In this document: one piece after another, positions 1 through 5,354 of the stretch
Numbering within the stretch: the first letter of the stretch is position 1
How the letters are laid out: the number at the start of each line of letters is the position of its first letter
NCBI GenBank assembly: GCA_937895685.1
Contig: CALBMC010000046.1
Coordinates: 1-5,354, forward strand
Origin: an uncultured bacterium
Lineage (GTDB): Bacteria; Patescibacteriota; Minisyncoccia; Phycocordibacterales; UBA9973
Direction of reading: 5' to 3'
DNA: 5,354 bases
Notes under the pieces: generated by a model
What the model was told of the DNA's origin: nothing
The model's database searches: none
What the model saw: only the letters and a program-made list of their open reading frames with translations
Translations under genes and position numbers: made by a program

Positions 1-970
1 ACGAAGCATCAGATAATCTCAACTTCAAAAGAGAACTTCTTAGTTCGTCAAAAGCGTCTTGTCCTTCTGGATAAATAGAAGCCCAAACAACTGGCATTGG
101 TTGCATATAACCCGGCAAAGGACCCAAGGCAGATTTATCATGAAGCAATGTATCTCCAACCGCCGCAATTCCAGGACGTTTGATACCAGTTACAATATAT
201 CCAATTTCTCCAGAAGAAAGATTTGGTGCTTTTTTCTCTTCAGGAGAAAGATATCCCACTTCAAGAACTTCAAAAGATTCTTTTGAAGCGTAGAAAAATA
301 TTTTATCCCCCTTCTTAACTTCTCCACTCAAAACTCGAACATAAACAATAACTCCACGATGAGTTGAATATTGAAAATCAAAAACCAAAGATTGAAGACC
401 ATTTTCTTTTGGATCTTTTGGTGGAGGAATTCTTTTTATTATTTCTTTAAGAAGCTCTTCTACACCTTCGCCACTTTTTCCAGAAACAAGAAGTATTTCT
501 TCTTTTGGAACAAATAATAAATTCGCAACTTCCTCTAAGACTTCATCTGTTCTAGCAATTGGAGAATCTATTTTTGTTATAACTGGGATCATAACCACTC
601 CATATTTAAGAGCTGTTTCAAGTACGGTAAGAGTCTGAGCCTGAACTCCTTGAGTTGCGTCAACAAGAAGAAGAGAACCTTCAACGGCAGCAAGTGCTCG
701 AGAAACTTCATAAGAAAAATCTATGTGTCCAGGTGTATCAATTAGATTAAGTTCATAATCAACGCCACTGTCTTTATAAGACATTCTAACTGGTTGCATC
801 TTGATTGTTATTCCACGCTCTCTCTCAAGTTCCATAGAGTCAAGAACTTGCTCTTTCATTCGTCTTGGTTCGATAGTTCCAGTCTTTTCGAGCATTCGAT
901 CCGCCAAAGTAGATTTCCCGTGGTCTATGTGAGCGATGATACTGAAGTTTCTAATCTTCTTTAATTCCAT
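1..970 (-). CDS. lepA: Elongation factor 4 (LepA), N-terminal 323 residues, 3' end outside window
   Basis: Translational GTPase of the LepA/EF4 family, a ribosome-associated cytoplasmic factor thought to back-translocate or remodel stalled ribosomes. I translated the minus strand from the ATG at 970 and found it open to the window edge. Visible motifs are the P-loop AHIDHGKST (residues 13-21), switch I RGIT (52-55), switch II DTPGH (78-82, with the catalytic-type His82), a G4 motif TKID (132-135) and a G5-like SGKSG (163-167). The beta-barrel domain II follows at about 190-280. Domain III begins with PMPVVWASIYPEGQDAFDEL, matching the usual LepA domain III start. The family is about 600 residues long, so roughly 280 residues, including the LepA-specific C-terminal domain, lie outside. 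The start is supported by an AGGA ribosome binding site 7 bases upstream and by the usual short N-terminus before the P-loop. It lies 26 bp after murJ on the same strand. The oddity is Thr instead of Asn in G4. EF-G and TypA are the alternatives, but the compact N-terminus and the domain II/III sequence fit LepA better. Confidence 0.95.
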   Translation of the reverse strand, partial: MELKKIRNFSIIAHIDHGKSTLADRMLEKTGTIEPRRMKEQVLDSMELERERGITIKMQPVRMSYKDSGVDYELNLIDTPGHIDFSYEVSRALAAVEGSLLLVDATQGVQAQTLTVLETALKYGVVMIPVITKIDSPIARTDEVLEEVANLLFVPKEEILLVSGKSGEGVEELLKEIIKRIPPPKDPKENGLQSLVFDFQYSTHRGVIVYVRVLSGEVKKGDKIFFYASKESFEVLEVGYLSPEEKKAPNLSSGEIGYIVTGIKRPGIAAVGDTLLHDKSALGPLPGYMQPMPVVWASIYPEGQDAFDELRSSLLKLRLSDAS

Positions 971-977
971 TACTGCA

Positions 978-981
978 TCCT
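978..981 (-). promoter_or_regulatory. Ribosome binding site of lepA
   Basis: On the minus strand AGGA lies 7 bases before the ATG at 970, a normal Shine-Dalgarno core and spacing. It sits in the 26-bp gap after the murJ stop codon and supports the chosen lepA start. I see no convincing -35/-10 pair just upstream, so lepA is probably read through from murJ. Confidence 0.6.
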
Positions 982-996
982 ACCTTAAAAGTGACC

Positions 997-2691
997 TTAA
1001 TTCAAATTTTCATCTTCTGGAATAATAGGTTTTGATTTCCAAAACTTTTGTTTAAAAGATTCCAAAACAGCAATACCGTCTTTGTCGTCAAAAAGATAAA
1101 TAGCCAAAGTAAATCCAAAAACCCCCAGGATTCCTCCTAATGCTCCTTGGAAAAATATTCCTTGGAAATGGGACAAGTCAAAAAGTTTGTCTCCGGCAAT
1201 CAAGCCAAAGTAAGCAAAGATACCAGCAAGACAAGAACCGGCAAAAGTATGAAGGAAAGTACTAAAAACTTCTCTTACTCTAACAGCGTGGCCTTTTAGA
1301 TAATCTCTTTTGAAAATGGTCCAAAGAATTATTACATTCAATATTCCCGCCAAAGAATACCCAAGTGGCAACATGAGCATACCCGCCCCTTCTTCTGGAG
1401 CCCGGAAAAGTGAGGCGATGAAAAATCTAAATATCTCATTCTCTTTGTAAATTTGTAAAAGAGAAATAGCAAATAAAATCATTGCAAAAGTTGAAATAAA
1501 ATTTACCAAAAGAGGTTTAGAAGTTTTACCTGCAGCATAAAATCCCCGAACAAATAAGTGGATTAATGACTGCGCCACCAAACCAATAGAAAAAATTCCA
1601 AGAGCAGCGGCTACAAGTCTAGTATCACTCCAAGAAAAAAGATTTGTTCCTAAAACAACTCTCACTATCTGTGCTCGCAAAACAATAAAAAGAGTGGCAA
1701 TTGGAAGAGCCCAAAATAAAACTCTTCTAATTGCAGAGGTCATATGTAATATAAACTTTTCTATTTCATTTTTAGAAAAAAGTTCAACCAATAAAGGGAA
1801 AGAAGCGACTGAGTAAGAAATACCAATTATACCTATAGGAACAGACTGAAGATTATAAGAAAGAGAAAACAAAGAAACAGCTCCTTCGTTTAGTCTAGAT
1901 AAAATAGAAACTAGAACAAGCATCCCAAAAGAGTTTAGAGAGATTGCTAAAGTTCTAGGGATTGAGAGATATATCAAATCCTTTATTTCTTTTTTGTTAG
2001 TTATTTTAGAAAATTTAGGCAAAAATCTGTGTTTTATTAAAACAGGAATCTGAATTCCAAGATGCATTGCCGCACCAAAAACAACACCAAAACCAATACC
2101 AATAACTCCAATCTTTTCGTATAAAAATAAAACTCCCAAAATTATTCCCAAATTATAAAAAAGAGGAGCCAGTGCATAAACAAAAAACTTTTTATACAAA
2201 TGGGTAACAGACCCAAAAGCATTAGATAAACCTAAAAGTATCGGAGACAATAGCATTAAACGACTAACTTCTATTAGATTTTGTTTTGCAATTTCAGAAA
2301 ATCCCGGCGCAATATAATGAACAAGCTGTGGCATTATAAAAAACAAAACTACAGAAATAAAAGCTAAGGAGAAGAATAAAACCGTACAAATTTGACCAAA
2401 AAACTTTCTTGCAGACTCCTCACCGTCTTCCCCAACAACCTTCTTACTTAAAACAGGCAAAAGAACTGTCATTGAAATAAGAGAAGCGACAGAAACAAAT
2501 AAAAAATCCGGAATTCTGAAAGCGGCATAATAAACATCCAAAGCTTCGCTTGGACCAACAATATGAGCAAGAGAACGATCTCTAAGTAACCCCAATATTT
2601 GGGATAAAAAAGTAAAAAAAGCTATAACAATTGCAGCTTGGTGAATATCTTTAAATTCCCTATTTATAAGAGCCAGAAACTTAGTTTTCAT
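997..2691 (-). CDS. murJ: MurJ-family lipid II flippase
   Basis: Polytopic inner-membrane protein of the MurJ/MviN family (MOP exporter superfamily), which flips undecaprenyl-linked peptidoglycan precursor (lipid II) to the outer face. At 564 residues it is somewhat longer than E. coli MurJ (511). The sequence shows many hydrophobic helices, consistent with the 14-helix fold. Family signatures are the first-helix region SQILGLLRDR (30-39), the acidic Asp52 after a Gly turn, FRIPDFL (58-64), the helix-8 region VPIGIIG (284-290), and RGFYAAGKTSKP (382-393), which corresponds to the family's R-x-FYA...P motif. Aligned by eye to E. coli MurJ, Arg24 and Asp39 are kept as Arg37 and Asp52. Arg18, Arg52 and Arg270 correspond to Gln31, Phe65 and Asn280. 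Extra length lies in a linker at about 415-440 and a charged C-terminal tail (about 535-564). The ATG is 2 bp past the stop of the upstream gene, with only a weak GAG ribosome binding site, so translational coupling is likely. A different lipid-linked oligosaccharide flippase (Wzx-like) is possible but less likely. Confidence 0.9.
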   Translation of the reverse strand: MKTKFLALINREFKDIHQAAIVIAFFTFLSQILGLLRDRSLAHIVGPSEALDVYYAAFRIPDFLFVSVASLISMTVLLPVLSKKVVGEDGEESARKFFGQICTVLFFSLAFISVVLFFIMPQLVHYIAPGFSEIAKQNLIEVSRLMLLSPILLGLSNAFGSVTHLYKKFFVYALAPLFYNLGIILGVLFLYEKIGVIGIGFGVVFGAAMHLGIQIPVLIKHRFLPKFSKITNKKEIKDLIYLSIPRTLAISLNSFGMLVLVSILSRLNEGAVSLFSLSYNLQSVPIGIIGISYSVASFPLLVELFSKNEIEKFILHMTSAIRRVLFWALPIATLFIVLRAQIVRVVLGTNLFSWSDTRLVAAALGIFSIGLVAQSLIHLFVRGFYAAGKTSKPLLVNFISTFAMILFAISLLQIYKENEIFRFFIASLFRAPEEGAGMLMLPLGYSLAGILNVIILWTIFKRDYLKGHAVRVREVFSTFLHTFAGSCLAGIFAYFGLIAGDKLFDLSHFQGIFFQGALGGILGVFGFTLAIYLFDDKDGIAVLESFKQKFWKSKPIIPEDENLN

Positions 2692-2693
2692 AA

Positions 2694-4655
2694 TTACTCA
2701 GTAACCCCAGATACCACTGATTGTTGTCCTGCATTTTTTAATTTTTCAATTGAAGCTTGGTATAGCAACTGAGCATCTTGGAAACCAGGCTTGAGATTCA
2801 TTGCTTCAAGTGAATAATTTTGAGCCATTTTGTAATCCCCAGTAGAGTAATAAAGAGATGCTTTTGAGAATAATATTGAAGGGCTATTTGGGAAAAGTTC
2901 TTCTGCTTTATCAAAAGCCATAATAGCTGAATCAATTGAACCAGAAACTCCAACACGAGCACCTAGATCATAAACACTAGCTAAGATAATCCAATTCTGT
3001 AAATTTTTTCTATCAGCCCTAACTGCAATGGCAGCAGACTCTTCTGCATTTTTAAAGTAGTCTTCTAGTTTTTCCGAATTTGGATTACTCTCTATTTCCA
3101 TCTTAAAAAGACCCAAATATCTAAGGGCGATGTACCTTGCATAAGAATCATTTAATTCTCTAGATAATATTTTAAAAGCTTCAGAATTTCCCTTTTCAAA
3201 ATTACCAACATCATCTGCCTTTAGCATTCTCTGATAAGAAATTGTATTTATAAATTTATTAGAAATAATTACTAGAGACCAAGACAGAACAACCGCAGAA
3301 AAAATAATCAAGCTTATTACAAAGAAACTATTTCTAGTATCACGAATGAAAGAAAATGATTCTCTTTCTATAGATCCTGAATTGAACAAGAATCCAAATA
3401 CAGCCCCAAAAAGAATAAACATTAAAATAATCAATGAGAAACTAAAAACAAACATAAGAGAAGATATCAAAAGAGAAACTAAAAGGATTGCTGAAATCGA
3501 GCCGAAGTAATTAGAACCCGGTTTACCCTTAAAGATAGCTAGGTAAGAAATAAATAAAGCTGTTCCAAAAAACACTAGGAATGCCAAAATACCAAATATT
3601 CCATGCATTACAAAAAAAGTATCCCAAGTTCCAACTCCACCAGTAAATCCAGTATTCCAAAAAGATGTCTGGTTTATAGACTCACTTGGTCTATGTAGAT
3701 ACCAAGCATCTGAATAATTACCGGCTCCAACCCCACCGAAAGGATTATCGATTATTGTTTGTCCAACTATATAGAGAGACAAGCCAAGTCTTGGAGAAAC
3801 AAAAGTTTCTTCAGAATCAATAAGACCTCTCAAGTACCCTCCATACAAAGATCCGAAAGCAATCATTACAATTGCAAAAAATGATACCGCCAAAGACAAA
3901 ACTGGAGTTTTTTTGTTTGAGCTATTTGCATTCTGAGTTCTGATGAAAATAAAAATTAGAATTGAAGCAACGGCAAGAGTAAACCAAAGTAGAAAAACGT
4001 TTATGAATACAATAGAAATCATCGCGCAAACAAGAGCAACAATAGATGATATTCTTATTATTTTATTTTTTGGAGAAAGTTCAATTATAGATGCGGACAA
4101 AATTGCAGTAAGAACAGAAAATATTCCAAAAGTTCTAATAGACCCAACTAATGAAAAAGATGAACCGAAGATAGTATCAGCAAAATCTCCCGCAAAAGAT
4201 CTAATCAAAAGTGAAATAAAACCAAAAATAAAACCTAATATTATCGGCAAAAATACAAAATATATCCTATTTTCTTTTGAAAAATATCTAGAAACAATAA
4301 TGGAAGAAAGAACGGCTACAAGCCACATAAACAAAGTATAAGATTCTCCATATACTCCAAAAACTTCATTCCCGGCACCTCTAACAAAAAGAGACGACAA
4401 TAAAATCAAAGAGAAGAAAGCTGCTCCACTGAAACAAAAAATCTTTTTTGAAAAAGAGAGGGTTCCAGAGAGTAATGAAGAAAATAGTCCAAGCAAGGAA
4501 GAAATTAAAACACCTGAAGCAAAAATCATTGTTCTTAAGGCGTCATTTTCAAAAAAAGGAATTGGAAGGTATAGAAAAACTCCAAGAGAAATAGTTACTA
4601 CAAAGATATAAAAAATAGACTTATCAATCCGATTTAGCGCGGTGGTTAATTGCAT
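2694..4655 (-). CDS. O-antigen ligase/polymerase-like membrane protein with C-terminal TPR domain
   Basis: Large integral membrane protein (653 residues) resembling the O-antigen ligase/Wzy_C superfamily, which transfers or polymerises undecaprenyl-linked glycans on the outer face of the membrane. I count about 13 hydrophobic helices: near 13-35, 41-63, 71-91, 104-123, 131-152, 174-192, 199-219, 220-238, 251-272, 346-372, 383-402, 404-424 and 443-465. Lys/Arg-rich turns (70-71, 123-130, 196-201, 239-249, 376-378, 430-441) agree with a cytoplasmic N-terminus. That places the large loop at 273-345 and the C-terminal domain outside. The loop has SPRLGL (Arg289), NPFGGVGAGNY (304-314), typical of this superfamily, and NQTSFWNTGF (328-337). 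The expected His-Asn motif before the next helix appears as Trp344-Asp345. The tail at about 490-640 is helical, with a clear TPR at 591-624 and a probable one before it. It lies between leuS and murJ, and no Shine-Dalgarno precedes its ATG. The substrate (cell-surface polysaccharide or glycoprotein) cannot be told from sequence. The broad family is fairly sure; ligase versus polymerase is not. Confidence 0.72.
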   Translation of the reverse strand: MQLTTALNRIDKSIFYIFVVTISLGVFLYLPIPFFENDALRTMIFASGVLISSLLGLFSSLLSGTLSFSKKIFCFSGAAFFSLILLSSLFVRGAGNEVFGVYGESYTLFMWLVAVLSSIIVSRYFSKENRIYFVFLPIILGFIFGFISLLIRSFAGDFADTIFGSSFSLVGSIRTFGIFSVLTAILSASIIELSPKNKIIRISSIVALVCAMISIVFINVFLLWFTLAVASILIFIFIRTQNANSSNKKTPVLSLAVSFFAIVMIAFGSLYGGYLRGLIDSEETFVSPRLGLSLYIVGQTIIDNPFGGVGAGNYSDAWYLHRPSESINQTSFWNTGFTGGVGTWDTFFVMHGIFGILAFLVFFGTALFISYLAIFKGKPGSNYFGSISAILLVSLLISSLMFVFSFSLIILMFILFGAVFGFLFNSGSIERESFSFIRDTRNSFFVISLIIFSAVVLSWSLVIISNKFINTISYQRMLKADDVGNFEKGNSEAFKILSRELNDSYARYIALRYLGLFKMEIESNPNSEKLEDYFKNAEESAAIAVRADRKNLQNWIILASVYDLGARVGVSGSIDSAIMAFDKAEELFPNSPSILFSKASLYYSTGDYKMAQNYSLEAMNLKPGFQDAQLLYQASIEKLKNAGQQSVVSGVTE

Positions 4656-4679
4656 ATTAGTGAATATTTTATCACTAAT
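4656..4679. repeat. Perfect 8-bp inverted repeat enclosing the -10 box
   Basis: ATTAGTGA at 4656-4663 and its exact reverse complement TCACTAAT at 4672-4679 are separated by 8 bases. The dyad ends directly at the ATG of the ligase-like gene (4655), and the candidate -10 hexamer is in its centre. The stem is AT-rich and no U-run follows in the transcript, so it does not look like an intrinsic terminator. It could be an operator for a dimeric regulator or, in read-through RNA, a hairpin next to the start codon. The dyad is seen directly; its function is inferred. Confidence 0.6.
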
Positions 4680-4695
4680 TATCTAAACCTGTAAA
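4666..4695 (-). promoter_or_regulatory. Candidate sigma-70-type promoter for the ligase-like gene and murJ
   Basis: On the minus strand TTTACA (4690-4695; 5 of 6 with TTGACA) and TAAAAT (4666-4671; 5 of 6 with TATAAT) are separated by 18 bp. The -35 box directly abuts the leuS stop codon (4696-4698). Only 10 bases separate the -10 box from the ATG at 4655, so transcription would begin within a few bases of the start codon. That would give a leaderless or nearly leaderless mRNA, which agrees with the absence of a Shine-Dalgarno. In AT-rich DNA a chance match is possible. Confidence 0.45.
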
Positions 4696-5354
4696 CTATT
4701 CTGTAATTATGTTGATAATTCTATTTTGAACAAAAATAACCTTTTTTATACTATCTTTGTTTTCTATATATTTCGCAAATTTTTCAGAATCAAATATTGA
4801 TTTAATAACCTCTTCCTCTGTTGAATCTTTATTCATTTCTATAACACCCCTACCCTTTCCATTAAAAGAAACGGCTACATTAACAATTTCATCCACGGTC
4901 AAACTTTCATCAAACTTTGGCCAATCTGATAAGTGAATAGAACCAGCTTTTAGGTCTAAGCTGTCAGCTGTCAGCTTTTGATACAGCTCTTCTGTAATAT
5001 GCGGAGCAAACGGTGCGAGAAGTCGAAGTAAAATATTGTATGAACCAGAAACGATTTTTTCTTCTTTTTCAAGTGCGTTTAGAAGTATCATCATTTTTGC
5101 TATCGCAGTGTTGAACTTGAACTCTTCTATGTCCTCTGTTACTCCTTTTATTGTTTTATGTACGAGTGGATCTGTTTTGCAAACTTTTTTCTCTACATCT
5201 ATCTTTTCTTTTATTTTCCAAACTCTTTCTAAAAATCTTCGTACACCTACAACGCCATTTGGATCCCATGGATAATTTGTTGTGATACCGTATGGTCCCA
5301 TAAAAGCGAGATACATACGTACTGTGTCTGCGCCAAGACGTACTACGATTTCAT
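4696..5354 (-). CDS. leuS: Leucyl-tRNA synthetase, C-terminal 218 residues, 5' end outside window
   Basis: C-terminal part of class I leucyl-tRNA synthetase, which charges tRNA-Leu in the cytoplasm. The frame is open from the window edge to a TAG at 4696-4698. The Met codon at 5316 is internal: the frame continues upstream as EIVVRLGADTVRMYLAFMGP, the conserved stretch that follows the KMSKS loop in LeuRS. The HIGH, editing and KMSKS regions are therefore outside. Fragment residues 34-125 form the helical anticodon-binding domain, with GVRRFLERVWKI and LLRLLAPFAPHITEELYQKL. GSIHLSDWP (137-145) follows, then the small C-terminal domain with NGKGRG (164-169; usually NGKVR) and KKVIFVQNRIINII (203-216), where bacterial LeuRS normally ends. 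An apparent extra stretch (about 128-136) before GSIHL coincides with a heptamer repeat in the DNA. The ligase-like gene begins 40 bp downstream. The identity is secure; ValRS and IleRS lack this C-terminal NGK...VIYV arrangement. Confidence 0.95.
   Translation of the reverse strand, partial: EIVVRLGADTVRMYLAFMGPYGITTNYPWDPNGVVGVRRFLERVWKIKEKIDVEKKVCKTDPLVHKTIKGVTEDIEEFKFNTAIAKMMILLNALEKEEKIVSGSYNILLRLLAPFAPHITEELYQKLTADSLDLKAGSIHLSDWPKFDESLTVDEIVNVAVSFNGKGRGVIEMNKDSTEEEVIKSIFDSEKFAKYIENKDSIKKVIFVQNRIINIITE
4959..4976. repeat. Short tandem heptamer repeat inside leuS
   Basis: AGCTGTC occurs twice in tandem, followed by a partial third copy AGCT (about 2.6 units). Extended by one base on each side (4958-4977), it is also an imperfect palindrome with one mispaired position. 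On the coding strand it reads as AGCTGAC units and encodes part of KLTADSLDLKAG, just where LeuRS proteins usually go straight into GSIHL. It may be a small repeat insertion tolerated at a surface loop. Confidence 0.5.

Noticed and set aside
59..286. Plus-strand 75-codon open frame
   Set aside because: It lies wholly inside lepA on the opposite strand, whose protein is clearly conserved. Its own product is Arg/Asn/Phe-rich with no recognisable domain.
3943..4341. Plus-strand 132-codon open frame
   Set aside because: It is the antisense of membrane helices of the ligase-like gene. Its Lys/Ile-rich product is what the reverse complement of Leu/Phe/Ile codons produces.
4656..4679. Intrinsic terminator for leuS
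   Set aside because: The stem is AT-rich and is followed by the start codon AUG and not a U-run, so the dyad fits an operator or start-site hairpin better.
5036..5275. Plus-strand 79-codon open frame
   Set aside because: It is antisense to the LeuRS anticodon-binding domain, with no separate support.
5314..5316. ATG at 5316 as start of a separate 206-residue gene
   Set aside because: The frame is open upstream to the window edge and encodes conserved LeuRS sequence (GADTVRMYLAFMGP), so this Met is internal to leuS.

Overview
The window is AT-rich bacterial DNA with four genes in a row, all on the minus strand. Read in the direction of transcription, from high to low coordinates, they are: the 3' end of leuS (leucyl-tRNA synthetase), a polytopic O-antigen ligase/polymerase-like protein with a C-terminal TPR tail, murJ (lipid II flippase family), and the 5' part of lepA (elongation factor 4). 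The two outer genes run off the window edges. Gaps are short (40, 2 and 26 bp), so coding density is very high. There is no gene-free stretch over 300 bases, and I see no RNA gene, mobile element, CRISPR array or clear terminator.

The likely source is a Candidate Phyla Radiation (Patescibacteria) bacterium, probably Parcubacteria/Paceibacteria-like. This is inference from protein character, not a database match. MurJ has an N-terminal stretch (SQILGLLRDR, FRIPDFLFVSVASL) and LepA a GTPase motif (TKIDSPIAR) that I associate from memory with that group. The ligase-like protein has an NQTSFWNTGF loop resembling CPR membrane-TPR proteins. The reading frames contain no in-frame TGA, so the code looks standard. 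That argues against Gracilibacteria/Absconditabacteria, which read TGA as glycine.

Region by region: 4696-5354 is the LeuRS anticodon-binding and C-terminal domains. Positions 4656-4695 hold a good promoter candidate whose -10 box lies in the loop of a perfect 8-bp dyad just upstream of the next start codon. Positions 2694-4655 encode the 653-residue glycan ligase/polymerase-like protein. Positions 997-2691 encode MurJ, nearly abutting it. Positions 1-970 encode LepA with its own AGGA ribosome binding site.

The middle pair suggests an envelope module: MurJ exports undecaprenyl-linked peptidoglycan precursor, and the ligase-like protein would act on lipid-linked glycans at the outer face. It is flanked by two translation genes. 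No wholly new system is visible. The most interesting points are the promoter/dyad arrangement with a possibly leaderless start, the absence of the usual ligase His-Asn motif, and the loss of three of the four cavity arginines known from E. coli MurJ.
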